Assembly (NCBI RefSeq): GCF_000233715.2
Contig: NC_021184.1
Span: 868,001-932,000, forward strand
Origin: Desulfoscipio gibsoniae DSM 7213
GTDB lineage: Bacteria; Bacillota; Desulfotomaculia; Desulfotomaculales; Desulfallaceae
DNA length: 64,000 nucleotides
Reading direction: 5' to 3'
Both the position numbers and the translations under genes were made by a program. Under the pieces are notes generated by a model, which did not search any database, was not told the DNA's origin, and saw only the letters and a program-made list of their open reading frames with translations. Positions 16,487-26,286 of the stretch are shown here, piece by piece. Each line of letters opens with the position of its first letter. The stretch's first letter is position 1.

Positions 16487-16810
16487 ATGGCCTGGCTATA
16501 CCTTTGGGTTGCCGGTATCTTTGAGGTGGTTTGGGCGATCAGCCTTAAATATGCTCATGGATTTACCCGCTTGTACCCGTCTTTGGTGACGGTAATAGGC
16601 ATGATGATTAGCTTTTATTTTTTATCTTTGGCCACAAAGGTACTCCCCATTGGCACAGCATACGCGGTATGGACGGGAATTGGCGCGGTAGGTGCGGTAA
16701 TTGTGGGTATGCTGTTGTTAAATGAGCCCCGCGACGGTGCTCGCATTTTTTTTGTAGCGCTGATTTTGGTGGGTATTATAGAATTGAAGTACACCTCCCC
16801 GGCTAATTAG
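16487..16810 (+). CDS. Small multidrug resistance protein, SugE/Gdx type
   Basis: A 107-residue four-helix membrane protein. The key Glu is in GIFEVVWAISLKYA, and GTAYAVWTGIGAVGAVIVGMLL is typical of the SugE/Gdx branch, whose studied members export guanidinium in exchange for protons. ATG 16487 follows AAATGGAGG; the frame is open further upstream but without a better start. It is a single gene, with no second SMR gene that would suggest a heterodimer. I could not find the conserved blocks of a guanidine-I riboswitch in the 220-base leader. Confidence 0.85.
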   Translation: MAWLYLWVAGIFEVVWAISLKYAHGFTRLYPSLVTVIGMMISFYFLSLATKVLPIGTAYAVWTGIGAVGAVIVGMLLLNEPRDGARIFFVALILVGIIELKYTSPAN

Positions 16811-16838
16811 ATGTTTGATATGTGACAGACAGGGGTAA

Positions 16839-16899
16839 GACAAGGGGACGTTTCGCTTGTCTTATTCAGCCGGGAGAGGGACGTTTCGTTTTCTTATTT
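16839..16899. repeat. Two family A repeats at the 3' flank of the transposase
   Basis: Copies at 16839-16864 (GGGGACGTTTCGCTTGTCTT) and 16874-16899 (GGGACGTTTCGTTTTCTTAT) are in direct orientation. The second overlaps the stop codon of the transposase gene. A copy in the opposite orientation lies beyond the gene's start at 17690, so the transposase is bracketed by inverted repeats of the family. Confidence 0.7.
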
Positions 16900-17646
16900 A
16901 ACAGCTCTTTCTATGATACTCTTTCCTATTCCTAAGACCCGCGCTAACTGTCTTACGCTTGTTCCTGTTTGCTGATATAATTCTTTTATAACTTTGTTTC
17001 TTTTAGCAATTGGCATATCTTTCAAATCATCAGCATTTATTTGAGATTGAATGATATTTATTAACATTGCATCTGTATATTTTTGAACTGGCTCGACATC
17101 CAGACATTCATCATCGTTTAATGCATTCATATATTCTTCAAAATTATCTAGTTCGCTTAAATATGCCTTAATTAATTGTTCATCGATGTGTGAACTTTTA
17201 TCTTGATATGCGGATTTGTACTGAGAGTAGCTGCTCCATGGATAATTTACTGCATGTTTTACTATGCCGGCTTTCACCGGGTTTTGATGAATATACCTTA
17301 ACACATTCAGTAAATAACTTTCTTTTTCAACAGGTTCACTAAGAAAGCGATTTTGAAATAAATGACCGGTTCTTCCATACTTAGTATTATGCCATTGTAC
17401 ATATCCAACTGTAATGCGCTTAATGCTTGTTCCAATCTCTTCGCTTTCTCCTATTAAAAGATGTACGTGATTATCCATAAGACAGTAACCATATAGTTTA
17501 AAACCCGCAGCTTGCTTTGCTTTAATTATCCTATCGACGAATTGCAATTTATCTTTATCATCCAAAAAGATATTCCTTCGATCTATTCCTCTCAACATAA
17601 TGTGGTAAATCCCCGTGGAACTTCTTTTTCTTGCTTGCCTTGCCAT
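16894..17646 (-). CDS. REP-associated tyrosine transposase (RAYT, Y1 family)
   Basis: A 250-residue single-strand DNA transposase of the IS200-like Y1 type. The start RKRSSTGIYHIMLRGIDRRNIF, the HUH metal motif in MDNHVHLLI, the Tyr in VGYVQWHNTKYGRTGHLFQNRF and the RYIHQNPVKAG stretch are diagnostic. A C-terminal extension of about 70 residues ends in a helix-turn-helix-like segment (SVRQLARVLGIGKSIIERAVK), which may read DNA. RAYT proteins are domesticated and are thought to spread REP palindromes rather than themselves. Repeats of one family lie on both sides of this gene and at other places in the window. Confidence 0.88.
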   Translation of the reverse strand: MARQARKRSSTGIYHIMLRGIDRRNIFLDDKDKLQFVDRIIKAKQAAGFKLYGYCLMDNHVHLLIGESEEIGTSIKRITVGYVQWHNTKYGRTGHLFQNRFLSEPVEKESYLLNVLRYIHQNPVKAGIVKHAVNYPWSSYSQYKSAYQDKSSHIDEQLIKAYLSELDNFEEYMNALNDDECLDVEPVQKYTDAMLINIIQSQINADDLKDMPIAKRNKVIKELYQQTGTSVRQLARVLGIGKSIIERAVK

Positions 17647-17689
17647 TTTTTATCACCCGTTATAAACTATAGCACAAGAAGATTTATAT

Positions 17690-17713
17690 GACAAACGAAA
17701 CGTCCCCATGTCT
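17690..17713. repeat. Family A REP-like repeat at the 5' flank of the transposase
   Basis: GACAAACGAAACGTCCCCA is inverted relative to the two copies at the other end of the transposase gene, and is followed by repeated TGTCTTCCCC units like those after the copy at 12071. Confidence 0.65.
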
Positions 17714-17924
17714 TCCCCATGTCTTCCTGTGCAAAGTATGTATACATAAAAAGGCGCTTGTTCAGGCAAAACTACTGTACAACGCATGTTTTGTGGTAAA
17801 ATAATGGCAGCTTACCTGAATAGTAAGTGATAAGGGCTATAGATCCTAAGTAGAACTCCTGTATTCCTGAGTATAGCTCTGCGGGGAAGGGTCATGATAA
17901 ATTGCAGCAGTCGGGGGATAAAGC

Positions 17925-18020
17925 ATGGAATTTTTAGAAGATCTACTCTTAGGCATTGCCTTATTTGCCGGCATAATTTTTACGTGGCGGATTTATGCTG
18001 GTTGGCGGAAGCGGTTGTAG
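17925..18020 (+). CDS. 31-residue single-helix membrane peptide
   Basis: ATG 17925 follows a GGGGG site nine bases upstream. The peptide has an acidic start (MEFLEDLL), one strong hydrophobic helix (LGIALFAGIIFTW) and a basic end (YAGWRKRL), the charge pattern of an inserted small membrane protein. It lies 157 bases before the helicase gene. I recognise no family; small size makes the call tentative. Confidence 0.4.
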   Translation: MEFLEDLLLGIALFAGIIFTWRIYAGWRKRL

Positions 18021-18177
18021 CTGGTAATTTGAGCAATAGCGTATCACGTACATGTGCCTGGGTTTAACTTGTTAACCTGATGGTGTAGACGAATTTCACG
18101 GATAAACCGTGAGAGGTTTACCTGGTTTTAATCATTTAATTGGAATGATTTAATTTGTATTCAGGAAGGGGGATACC

Positions 18178-20856
18178 ATGCATAGGCTGCTGGATCAGCG
18201 GGGGATAAATTCGGTGCATATAATACCACCTAAGGAAGCGCAGTACGCGCCCTTCCCACCGGGTGTCGCCAAGGCCGTAGTACGCTCGCTGGCCGATCAG
18301 GGTATCGGGCAGCTGTATGCACACCAGGCTCAGGCAATCGGGCATATTATGGAAGGCCGTAATGTAATCATTACCACCGGTACATCCAGCGGTAAGTCGC
18401 TCGTTTATACCATTCCGATGTTTAGTGAATTAATCAGTCACCCGCAGGCCAGGGCTCTGTACATTACCCCCACTAAAGCGTTGGGGCAGAACCAGATGAA
18501 AACAATGCAAGATATTGCGGTAACTTTGGAATGGCCCCAGGGAGTGCCGGTTATGGCCACGTGCGACGGTGACACCCCCTTTAACCAGCGGCGGGATGTC
18601 ATTAACAGTACAGGTGTGCTGATCACCACCCCGGATTTTATACACGCCTTCCTGTTGCCCAGACACCTGGATTGGCCTGGTTTTTGGGGTAGCTTAAAAT
18701 ACATAGTTATTGATGAGGCCCACACTTTAAAAGGCGTTATGGGCTGTCACTGCTTGCAGGTTTTCCGCCGGCTAAGGCGGGTTTGTGACTATTACGGGGC
18801 CAGGCCCGTGTTTATTCTCTGCACTGCTACCATTGCCAATCCCGGTGAATTCGCTACCAAACTGGTGGGCCTGGATTTTGCTGTGGTGACTGTAGAGACA
18901 TCGGCTTCCGGCGAGAAAACAGTGGTTTTTTATGAGCCGCCCACCTATAAAACCGATGATGGACGAACCAAGCGCCGGCTGACCCATTTTGAAGCGGCCC
19001 GGGCAGTGGGGCGCTATGTTGAATCCGGCAGGCGCACTATTATGTTCGGCCGCTCCCGGCGGATAGTTGAGTCGGCTTACCGGGTTATTAGAGAAAATTT
19101 CCCCGGGGTGGCCGGGGCGATTACCCCATACAAGGGCACCTATGTGCCGCAAATGCGGCGGGATATTGAAAAGAAGCTTTTTAACGGCAATTTAAAGGGT
19201 GTTATTTCCACCAATGCCCTGGAGCTGGGCATTAATGTGGGGGAACTGGACACCTGTATACTGGCCGGATTTGCAGGCAGTATTTCCTCCACCTGGCAGC
19301 AGGCGGGGCGGGTGGGGCGGAAAGGGCAGAAGTCGTTAATTGTGCTTATGGCTAACGAAGACCCGCTTGATTTATATATTGTACGACACCCACAATACTT
19401 TTTCGGGCAGCCCTTTGAAAAAGCGGTGGTCAGCGAAAAAATGCAGTTTTTAGTGGATCACCTGCCCCTGGCCGCCAAAGAGCTTCCCCTTAGCAAAGAA
19501 GATGCCGCATACTGGGACCGGGACACTTACTATGAAGCAGTGAAGCTGCTGTTAAAGCACAGGCGGCTAAAACCGCTTACCGACCAACCCAGGACTTACG
19601 GCCCGGCGGGACAGTTGGAGTTTTTTAGTCTGCGTGGTGAAAGTGATAATTATAGTACTATCAGTCCCCAGGGTCATAGACTGGAGGAGTATAACTACGA
19701 TGACGTGATCAGGGATGCCTACCCGGGTGCCATACTCCCTGTCTATAACAGGGTGTACCTGGTGGAGAACGTAGACCATGGTGCCAAATCTATTCAGTTA
19801 CGAGATCTGCCGGCTCAATTTAAGGATTTTATAACCCGGCCCAATATTCAATCCAGAATTGCCGTGGAAAAGGTTGAACGCACCCACCGGGAAGGTAATG
19901 TAGTCGTTTCCAGCGGGGTGCTTAATATACATAAAAGCCTGGTCAGTTATAACCTTATTAATGTGTGGGACAAGCAAAAAGAAAGCCAAAAGACCATCGA
20001 AGTCGGACAAAAGCTAAAGCCCATTGACTTTCCTACGGTGGGCATCTGGCTGGATATTGATTTACAGGGTCTTGATCAGGAAGTTAAATATGGCGCGGCC
20101 CATGCTTTAAAACACCTGCTGCAAATTATCATTCCATTGGAAGTGATGTGTGAGCGCCACGACCTGGGGGCCAGCTTGCAGGTGCACGGTGATCAGGCGC
20201 AAATATTTATTTATGATAACTACGCGGGGGGTGTGGGCCTGGCCGAATCGGTGTTTGAAGAGATAAAGATAGTGTTGGAGCGGTGTTATGAACTGGTGAC
20301 GGGTTGCAGGTGCCTGGAGGGTTGCCCCTCTTGCATTATTATTCCGCAGTGTTTACAGGCCAATGAAAGGCTGGATAAAGAAGGGGTAACCCAGCTGTTG
20401 GCTGCTTTGCTGGGCCGGGAAGTAACCCGCAAGCGGAGTGGCCTGAGCTTGATCAAAGAAAAATTATTTAGAAGATCCTCCAGCCGGGCTGATATAAAAA
20501 TGGAAGCCCGGGCGCTGGAAATAGAGCTTAAAGAATATGAAAAAGTGTTTGCATTTGTCGGTGCAAACTGGCTTGCTGTAGCTGATTTGATCAAACAGCA
20601 TTACCCGGCGCGGTTGATTAAATATGAAATTACCATTCTGGCAGTGCATTCTTTGATACACTCCCAAACAGGTAAGCCGGTGCCGGAGCGGGTATTAAAA
20701 CAGGCGGTATCCCGGTGCTGCGGGTGGTCTGATATGTACCGGCTGTCCTTGCAGGGCCTAAAGGAAAAGGGTTATTTGATCGGCCCGCCGGAGCGGTTGA
20801 CGTTGTTCCCAGATGTGCAAAACAAACTTCAATCAATACCACAAATGGTTGACTAA
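18178..20856 (+). CDS. MrfA/YprA-like superfamily 2 helicase with DUF1998-type C-terminus
   Basis: An 892-residue helicase. Motif I is TGTSSGKS, motif Ia ITPTKALGQNQM, motif II VIDEAHTL, motif III CTATIANP and motif VI QQAGRVGRKGQ. The C-terminal third has the cysteine cluster CRCLEGCPSC with a later Cys (IPQC), as in Bacillus MrfA (YprA), a 3'-5' helicase that acts in repair of mitomycin-type damage. It is longer than MrfA by about 140 residues at the C-terminus (KRSGLSLIKEK onward), which looks helical and of unknown role. ATG 18178 follows AGGAAGGGGGA. No exonuclease partner (MrfB) is adjacent. Confidence 0.85.
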   Translation: MHRLLDQRGINSVHIIPPKEAQYAPFPPGVAKAVVRSLADQGIGQLYAHQAQAIGHIMEGRNVIITTGTSSGKSLVYTIPMFSELISHPQARALYITPTKALGQNQMKTMQDIAVTLEWPQGVPVMATCDGDTPFNQRRDVINSTGVLITTPDFIHAFLLPRHLDWPGFWGSLKYIVIDEAHTLKGVMGCHCLQVFRRLRRVCDYYGARPVFILCTATIANPGEFATKLVGLDFAVVTVETSASGEKTVVFYEPPTYKTDDGRTKRRLTHFEAARAVGRYVESGRRTIMFGRSRRIVESAYRVIRENFPGVAGAITPYKGTYVPQMRRDIEKKLFNGNLKGVISTNALELGINVGELDTCILAGFAGSISSTWQQAGRVGRKGQKSLIVLMANEDPLDLYIVRHPQYFFGQPFEKAVVSEKMQFLVDHLPLAAKELPLSKEDAAYWDRDTYYEAVKLLLKHRRLKPLTDQPRTYGPAGQLEFFSLRGESDNYSTISPQGHRLEEYNYDDVIRDAYPGAILPVYNRVYLVENVDHGAKSIQLRDLPAQFKDFITRPNIQSRIAVEKVERTHREGNVVVSSGVLNIHKSLVSYNLINVWDKQKESQKTIEVGQKLKPIDFPTVGIWLDIDLQGLDQEVKYGAAHALKHLLQIIIPLEVMCERHDLGASLQVHGDQAQIFIYDNYAGGVGLAESVFEEIKIVLERCYELVTGCRCLEGCPSCIIIPQCLQANERLDKEGVTQLLAALLGREVTRKRSGLSLIKEKLFRRSSSRADIKMEARALEIELKEYEKVFAFVGANWLAVADLIKQHYPARLIKYEITILAVHSLIHSQTGKPVPERVLKQAVSRCCGWSDMYRLSLQGLKEKGYLIGPPERLTLFPDVQNKLQSIPQMVD

Positions 20857-20901
20857 GGGAAAAATAATAGATATAATTTAAGTAAAAATTTACATAAAAA
20901 G

Positions 20902-20990
20902 TTTGGGGAGCTCATGTTATGGGCTGAGAAAGGGCTTTTGAGTACCTGACCCATGAACCTGATCGGGGTAATGCCCGCGTAGGGAAGGTA
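20902..20990 (+). promoter_or_regulatory. TPP riboswitch
   Basis: The leader contains the THI-element blocks GGGGAGCTC, GGGCTGAGA, GACCCATGAACCTGATC-like pairing bases, and GGGTAATGCCCGCGTAGGGAA. These match the thiamine pyrophosphate aptamer. A terminator follows six bases later, and then the thiSGHFEC operon, which makes the thiazole and pyrimidine halves of thiamine; high TPP should stop transcription. Confidence 0.95.
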
Positions 20991-20995
20991 TAGTG

Positions 20996-21030
20996 AAAAA
21001 AGCGCACCTGACTTACGTGGTGCGCTTTTT
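20996..21030 (+). terminator. Terminator of the TPP riboswitch
   Basis: GCGCACC (21002-21008) pairs with GGTGCGC (21019-21025), followed by five T, directly after the aptamer. Confidence 0.88.
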
Positions 21031-21086
21031 GTACTTAAAGGAAGCATCGTAGGCATTGCATGGCCTGGGCTAAGAATTAAAGTACT

Positions 21087-21128
21087 TAAAAAGGCGCGCC
21101 GGGGGAATGATCGTGGTCGCGCTTTTTT
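21087..21128 (+). terminator. Second leader terminator before thiS
   Basis: GCGCG (21094-21098) pairs with CGCGC (21118-21122), extended by A-T pairs, and six T follow. It lies between the riboswitch terminator and thiS. A second terminator in the same leader would tighten shut-off. Confidence 0.5.
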
Positions 21129-21201
21129 AATTGTCCCGGTTGCCATAACCGGTATGTATTTTAATTACACAAACGAAAATGGATAACCAAGGAGTGATGC
21201 T

Positions 21202-21402
21202 GTGAAAATTATTTTAAACGGTAAAGCAGTTGAGGTTGAGCAAGGTTTGAGTATTGCTGATCTTGTAATGCAGAAAAAGCTAAAACCGGACGCTGTAATT
21301 GTTGAAATAAACTATGAATTAATAAAAGCAAAAGATTGGCAGGCCAGAAAATTAAAAGATGATGACCAGGTGGAAATTTTACATTTTGTAGGGGGAGGTT
21401 GA
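21202..21402 (+). CDS. thiS: Sulfur carrier protein ThiS
   Basis: A 66-residue ubiquitin-like carrier ending in the diagnostic VGGG tail; its terminal Gly is adenylated by ThiF and then made a thiocarboxylate that gives sulfur to the thiazole ring. The GTG start at 21202 is used because the nearer ATG is in a frame that stops at once; AAGGAG lies 8 bases upstream. First gene of the thi operon, nine bases before thiG. Confidence 0.93.
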   Translation: MKIILNGKAVEVEQGLSIADLVMQKKLKPDAVIVEINYELIKAKDWQARKLKDDDQVEILHFVGGG

Positions 21403-21411
21403 TGTTGTCAA

Positions 21412-22185
21412 ATGCATGATGCATTAATGATTGGTGGACAAGAGGTTACCAGCCGTCTTTTTTTAGGGACCGGGAAATTTGCTTCCAACGATATGATCCC
21501 CGAGCTCGTAAATGTTTCGGGAGCCCAGGTAGTTACAGTAGCTATACGGCGGGTGGATCCGGATTACCCGGAAGAAAACGTGGCCAATTATATTCCGGGA
21601 AACTGTATACTAATGCCCAATACTTCCGGAGCGCGTAATGCCCGGGAAGCCGTGCGTATTGCCAAACTGGGCCGGGCTGCGGGTTGTGGTGATTGGGTAA
21701 AAATAGAGGTTATTGCTGATAACAGGTACCTGCTGCCCGACAATTATGAAACTATTAAAGCTACCGAAGAACTGGCCGCTGACGGCTTTGTGGTGCTGCC
21801 TTATATAAGCCCTGATTTAATGGTGGCCAGAAAACTGGAAGAGGTTGGCGCCGCCGCGGTAATGCCCCTTGGAGCTCCCATCGGCAGTAACCGTGGATTA
21901 AAAACAAAGGAATTAATTAAGATATTAATTGAAGAATGTTCCCTGCCTGTTATTGTCGACGCCGGAATCGGGCGGCCCTCCCAGGCGGCTGAAGCTATGG
22001 AAATAGGGGCCGCTGCTGTACTGGTCAATACCGCCATTGCTACAGCTAAAGACCCGGTGGCTATGGCCCGGGCATTCGGCCAGGCCGTGGAAGCGGGCCG
22101 TAACGCATTTTTAGCCAACCCCGGCGAAGTGTTTGAATATGCCAGGGCTTCCTCGCCGCTTACCGGTTTCTTAAGGAACGAGTAG
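21412..22185 (+). CDS. thiG: Thiazole synthase ThiG
   Basis: A 257-residue TIM-barrel enzyme that joins deoxyxylulose phosphate, dehydroglycine and ThiS sulfur into the thiazole phosphate. Family motifs are [12 protein letters not shown], the Schiff-base Lys in DWVKIEVI, the phosphate loop [19 protein letters not shown] and VLVNTAIA. It follows thiS closely; the ATG at 21412 is 14 bases after GGGGGAGG, so a slightly earlier start is possible. Confidence 0.95.
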   Translation: MHDALMIGGQEVTSRLFLGTGKFASNDMIPELVNVSGAQVVTVAIRRVDPDYPEENVANYIPGNCILMPNTSGARNAREAVRIAKLGRAAGCGDWVKIEVIADNRYLLPDNYETIKATEELAADGFVVLPYISPDLMVARKLEEVGAAAVMPLGAPIGSNRGLKTKELIKILIEECSLPVIVDAGIGRPSQAAEAMEIGAAAVLVNTAIATAKDPVAMARAFGQAVEAGRNAFLANPGEVFEYARASSPLTGFLRNE

Positions 22186-22217
22186 AGGCGCCATTCGCTA
22201 AAAAACTTGCTTGCGGG

Positions 22218-22308
22218 GCTAATACTTATGTGCAGCTGATACTTGTTTATAGAGCTAATACTTGTCTACAAAGCTAGCACTTGTTATGAAGGTAGTCTTG
22301 TTTATAAA
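22218..22308 (+). repeat. Five short tandem repeats between thiG and thiH
   Basis: Units of 17-19 bases beginning GCTAATACTTGTTTATA recur at 22218, 22235, 22254, 22273 and 22292, with a sixth partial GCTATT at 22309. The units differ by several bases. There are no spacers, so it is not a CRISPR array. The repeats separate the thiG stop from the thiH ribosome binding site. Confidence 0.7.
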
Positions 22309-22330
22309 GCTATTAGAAGGGGAAAAACAA

Positions 22331-23434
22331 ATGAGTTTCTACGAAGAATACAAAAAGTTTAGCGATAATGATTTTTCAGCTTTTTTTAATGAATTGGAAG
22401 ATCAAGATATCAGGCGCATTATTGGTAAGAGCCGTCTAACTGAGCTTGATTACCTGGCCCTGTTGTCCCCCCGGGCTGAAAAGTATCTGGAAGAGATGGC
22501 TCAAAAGGCCCATCACCTGACGCTGCAACATTTTGGCCGTACCATATTGCTTTACACTCCCCTGTACCTGGCCAATTATTGTGTTAATAGCTGCGTCTAT
22601 TGTGGTTTTCAGGTCCATAATAAATTGGACAGAAAAAAATTATCCCTGACCGAAGTGGAAGCCGAGGCTCAAATTATTGCCGGCACAGGGCTGAAACATA
22701 TTTTAATACTCACCGGAGAATCGCGAAAACACTCTTCCGTTAGCTATATCAAGGACTGTACTGAAGTTTTGAAAAAATACTTTACCTCCATCGGCATTGA
22801 GGTTTACCCCTTAACTGAACAGGAATATGCAGACTTGATTCAGGCAGGGGTGGACAGCCTGACTATGTTTCAGGAAGCATATAATGAACAGGTTTACCTG
22901 GATATGCACCCGGCGGGTCCAAAGCGTGATTATCAATTTCGGCTGAATGCGCCGGAGCGGGCCTGTAAGGCGGGGATGCGCTCGGTTAACCTGGGGGCTT
23001 TGTTAGGTTTGCATGACTGGCGCACCGAGGCCTTTTTTACGGGGCTGCACGTTAACTACTTGCAAAACAATTACCCTGATGTGGAAGTAAGCATCTCACC
23101 CCCGCGTATGCGCCCGCACCTGGGCGGGTTCAATCCCCCGGTGGATGTGAGCGACAAAAACCTGGTGCAGTATATTTTGGCCTTCAGATTGTTTATGCCC
23201 AGGGGGGGAATTACAATCTCCACGCGGGAAAACCCGCAGTTAAGAGAACACTTAATTAAATTGGGGGCAACGAAAATGTCCGCCGGGTCTTGTACGGCAG
23301 TGGGGGGACGTACTGATGCAGCTAAATCAACAGGGCAGTTTGATATCTCCGACGAGCGGGATGTGGCCACGATGACCAGGGTAATCTACAGCCATGGTTA
23401 CCAGCCCGTTTTTAAAGACTGGCAAACGATATAA
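22331..23434 (+). CDS. thiH: 2-iminoacetate synthase ThiH
   Basis: A 367-residue radical SAM tyrosine lyase that makes dehydroglycine for thiazole formation in anaerobes. The cluster motif CVNSCVYC is at about residues 85-92 and the ends [11 protein letters not shown] and [10 protein letters not shown] are typical. ATG 22331 follows AGAAGGGG; an earlier TTG would run through the tandem repeats and is unlikely. The oxygen-sensitive ThiH route rather than glycine oxidase ThiO fits an anaerobe. Confidence 0.93.
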   Translation: MSFYEEYKKFSDNDFSAFFNELEDQDIRRIIGKSRLTELDYLALLSPRAEKYLEEMAQKAHHLTLQHFGRTILLYTPLYLANYCVNSCVYCGFQVHNKLDRKKLSLTEVEAEAQIIAGTGLKHILILTGESRKHSSVSYIKDCTEVLKKYFTSIGIEVYPLTEQEYADLIQAGVDSLTMFQEAYNEQVYLDMHPAGPKRDYQFRLNAPERACKAGMRSVNLGALLGLHDWRTEAFFTGLHVNYLQNNYPDVEVSISPPRMRPHLGGFNPPVDVSDKNLVQYILAFRLFMPRGGITISTRENPQLREHLIKLGATKMSAGSCTAVGGRTDAAKSTGQFDISDERDVATMTRVIYSHGYQPVFKDWQTI

Positions 23435-23448
23435 CAGGGCTTACCACT

Positions 23449-24072
23449 ATGAACAAATTTGAGCAAGCGCTGCTGGCCACCCTGGGCAAGGATAACCTGA
23501 GCAAAATCCAGCGCTGTAAAATTGGCCTGGCCGGTGCGGGTGGGCTGGGATCCAACTGCGCCCGGTTTTTAGTCTGCAGTGGGTTCAAACAGTTTAAAAT
23601 TGTTGATTTTGACCAGGTGGAATACAGTAATTTAAACCGCCAATTTTACTTTTTGCACCAGGTTGGGCAGCTAAAGGTGGATGCCCTGGATCAAAATCTG
23701 TCGCAAATTAACCCCGGGCTGGAGATGGAGAAGTTGCCCCTGCGGATTGATAAAACAAATGTTCATTCGTTGTTTAATGATTGTCACATTCTTATTGAGG
23801 CTTTGGACCGGCCCGAAATTAAAAGAATGGTAGTGGAAGCATATTGGTGCTCCGCCGGGCTGATAGTTGCCGCTTCGGGCCTGGCGGGGTGGGGGCGGGG
23901 TGATGAAATCATTACACGTAGGATTAAGTCAAATTTCTTTATGGTTGGTGATATGGTGTCGGAGGCGACCCCGGATTCGCCCCCGCTGGCGCCGGGAGTT
24001 AATATAGCGGCCGCCAAGCAGGCTGATGCGGTATTAAGCTACGTTTTGGGAGTTGATGTGCACGATGACTGA
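23449..24072 (+). CDS. thiF: ThiS adenylyltransferase ThiF (short type)
   Basis: A 207-residue E1-like enzyme. The ATP loop is GLAGAGGLGSN, followed by DFDQVEYSNLNRQFY, the family's Asp/Arg motif. It lacks the CxxC zinc pairs of MoeB and E. coli ThiF and is the short clostridial type. It activates the C-terminus of ThiS. The 3' end overlaps the start of thiE. Confidence 0.9.
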   Translation: MNKFEQALLATLGKDNLSKIQRCKIGLAGAGGLGSNCARFLVCSGFKQFKIVDFDQVEYSNLNRQFYFLHQVGQLKVDALDQNLSQINPGLEMEKLPLRIDKTNVHSLFNDCHILIEALDRPEIKRMVVEAYWCSAGLIVAASGLAGWGRGDEIITRRIKSNFFMVGDMVSEATPDSPPLAPGVNIAAAKQADAVLSYVLGVDVHDD

Positions 24073-24724
24073 GAAACCCGGGTTAACCGGGCTGCTGAAA
24101 GCCGATATTTACGGTATCACAGCGTCAGAATATTCCCTGGGTAGAACAAATATTGAAGTCGTCCGGCAGATGATTGCTGCCGGGATTAAGGTTATCCAGT
24201 ACCGTGAAAAGGATAAAACCCTCAGGGAAAAATACAGCGAATGCCTGCAGATAAGGGATATAACCCGGCAGGCCGGTGTTGTCTTGATAGTTAATGATCA
24301 CGTTGACCTGGCCCTGATGGTGGGCGCGGACGGTGTACACATTGGCCAGGATGATCTCCCCCCGGAACAAGTTCGGGCCATGGTGGGGGATAAATTGATC
24401 ATTGGTTTATCCACTCACTCACCTGAACAGGCCCGGGCCGCTGTAAGCTATGGCGTGGATTATATTGGTGTTGGCCCTATCTTTCACACCCAAACCAAAA
24501 AGGATGTGTGCGATCCGGTGGGGTTTAGCTACCTTGATTATGTAGTAGAAAACATCAATATTCCTATTGTCGCTATTGGTGGTATTAAAGAATATAACAT
24601 TCATGAGGTGGCCCGGCGCGGTGCCCGCTGTATCGCCCTGGTAACGGAAATTGTTGGGGCGAATGATATTATAGCCAAGGTAGGCGCGCTGCGGTCCGCC
24701 ATAAATGACGCAAGGAGGAGTTAG
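24065..24724 (+). CDS. thiE: Thiamine phosphate synthase ThiE
   Basis: A 219-residue TIM-barrel enzyme that couples the pyrimidine and thiazole phosphates. Motifs: [17 protein letters not shown] (pyrophosphate contacts), [35 protein letters not shown] and [14 protein letters not shown]. The start is uncertain: ATG 24056 and TTG 24053 are also in frame, but the only G-rich site (GGGAG) is better spaced for 24065. It overlaps thiF by 8 bases. Confidence 0.9.
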   Translation: MTEKPGLTGLLKADIYGITASEYSLGRTNIEVVRQMIAAGIKVIQYREKDKTLREKYSECLQIRDITRQAGVVLIVNDHVDLALMVGADGVHIGQDDLPPEQVRAMVGDKLIIGLSTHSPEQARAAVSYGVDYIGVGPIFHTQTKKDVCDPVGFSYLDYVVENINIPIVAIGGIKEYNIHEVARRGARCIALVTEIVGANDIIAKVGALRSAINDARRS

Positions 24725-24725
24725 T

Positions 24726-26024
24726 TTGAGTTATAATACCCAAATGGATGCTGCCCGCCAGGGCATAGTAACCGGGCAAATGGAGGCAGTAGCCCGCAAA
24801 GAAAAAATAGATGTCACCAGGCTTATGGATCTGGTAGCCCGGGGCCGGGTGGTTATCCCGGCCAACAAGAACCACTCTTCCCTGGACCCCTGCGGGATTG
24901 GCGAGGGAATGAAAACAAAAATCAATGTTAACCTTGGTGTTTCCAAGGATTGCTGCAATATAGAGACCGAACTGGAAAAAGTGCGCTATGCCCTGCAGCT
25001 GCAGGCAGATGCCATAATGGATTTAAGCTGTTATGGCAAAACCGAGGAGTTCAGGCGCCGCCTGGTAGATATGTCCCACGCTGCCATTGGCACTGTTCCG
25101 GTTTACGACGCCGTGGGCTTTTATGAAAAAGAGCTGGAAAAAATCACTGTGGACGAACTTTTAGGCGTGGTAGAAAAGCATGCTCAAGACGGTGTGGATT
25201 TTATGACCATCCACGCGGGGATAAACCGGGCAACTGCGGCCACATTCAAAAAAAACAACCGATTGACCAATATTGTTTCCAGGGGCGGTGCCCTTTTGTT
25301 TAGCTGGATGGAACTAAACGACCGGGAAAATCCTTTTTATGAATACTACGATGATTTGCTAAATATATGCAGCCGCTATGATGTAACTATCAGCCTGGGG
25401 GATGCCTGCCGCCCGGGCAGCCTTAAAGACGCCACTGATGCCGCGCAAGTTCACGAACTGATTGTTTTGGGGGAATTAACCCGCAGAGCCTGGGAGAGAG
25501 GCGTGCAGGTGATGATCGAAGGGCCCGGGCATATGCCTTTAAATGAAATTGCCGCCAATATGATCATGGAAAAGAAACTTTGCCATGGTGCTCCCTTTTA
25601 CGTGCTTGGCCCGCTGGTCACGGATATCGCACCCGGTTACGACCACATTACCAGCGCCATTGGCGGGGCTATTGCCGCGGCCAGCGGCGCGGATTTCCTT
25701 TGCTACGTCACGCCGGCCGAACACCTCCGCCTGCCTACGCTGGAAGATATGAAAGAAGGGATTATAGCTTCACGTATTGCTGCTCACGCCGCTGATATAG
25801 CCAAAGGAATTGCCGGCGCCAGGCAGTGGGACGATGATATGAGCGATGCCAGACGCTGCCTGGACTGGCCCCGGATGTTTGAACTGGCCATTGACCCGGA
25901 AAAGGCCAGGCAATACCGGGCCGAATCGCAGCCCGAACATGAGGATACCTGTACCATGTGCGGTAAAATGTGCGCTGTGCGTAATATGAACAAGGTGCTT
26001 CAAGGATCGGACTCATCATGCTGA
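24726..26024 (+). CDS. thiC: Phosphomethylpyrimidine synthase ThiC
   Basis: A 432-residue radical SAM enzyme that turns aminoimidazole ribotide into the hydroxymethylpyrimidine. Motifs include [42 protein letters not shown] and [14 protein letters not shown]; the C-terminal cluster motif is CTMCGKMC. The TTG at 24726 has AAGGAGGAG in front, whereas ATG 24705 has none and would lie across the end of thiE; I prefer TTG. It is of the shorter bacterial type lacking the long N-terminal domain of E. coli ThiC. Last gene of the operon. Confidence 0.94.
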   Translation: MSYNTQMDAARQGIVTGQMEAVARKEKIDVTRLMDLVARGRVVIPANKNHSSLDPCGIGEGMKTKINVNLGVSKDCCNIETELEKVRYALQLQADAIMDLSCYGKTEEFRRRLVDMSHAAIGTVPVYDAVGFYEKELEKITVDELLGVVEKHAQDGVDFMTIHAGINRATAATFKKNNRLTNIVSRGGALLFSWMELNDRENPFYEYYDDLLNICSRYDVTISLGDACRPGSLKDATDAAQVHELIVLGELTRRAWERGVQVMIEGPGHMPLNEIAANMIMEKKLCHGAPFYVLGPLVTDIAPGYDHITSAIGGAIAAASGADFLCYVTPAEHLRLPTLEDMKEGIIASRIAAHAADIAKGIAGARQWDDDMSDARRCLDWPRMFELAIDPEKARQYRAESQPEHEDTCTMCGKMCAVRNMNKVLQGSDSSC

Positions 26025-26089
26025 AAAATTGAGGCTTTTCGTACCCATAACCATACTCCTTTCATTATAAGAAGAAATGTATTGTTAAT

Positions 26090-26116
26090 AAAGGTACCCT
26101 TTGAAAGGGTACCTTT
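26090..26116 (+). terminator. Hairpin after the thi operon
   Basis: AAAGGTACCC (26090-26099) pairs with GGGTACCTTT (26107-26116), a perfect ten-base stem. It lies 66 bases past thiC; TTT ends the stem and TTG follows, so termination is plausible in either direction. Confidence 0.6.
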
Positions 26117-26286
26117 AGATTGTTGACAATATGTTTATCAACAGCCTCAATCCGGAAGACTAAAAGGGTACTGTATTAATCATGGGCTATCCCAGTTCCT
26201 CCAAGCTTACACCCAGGCGCTCCTGGAGTTGCTGCTCTAAGTCTTGAGCAATGAACTGACCGGGATCAGCAGTTAGCGATAGGGGA

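Noticed and set aside
22218-22308. CRISPR-like array
   Set aside because: Units are directly adjacent, imperfect and lack unique spacers; no cas genes are present.
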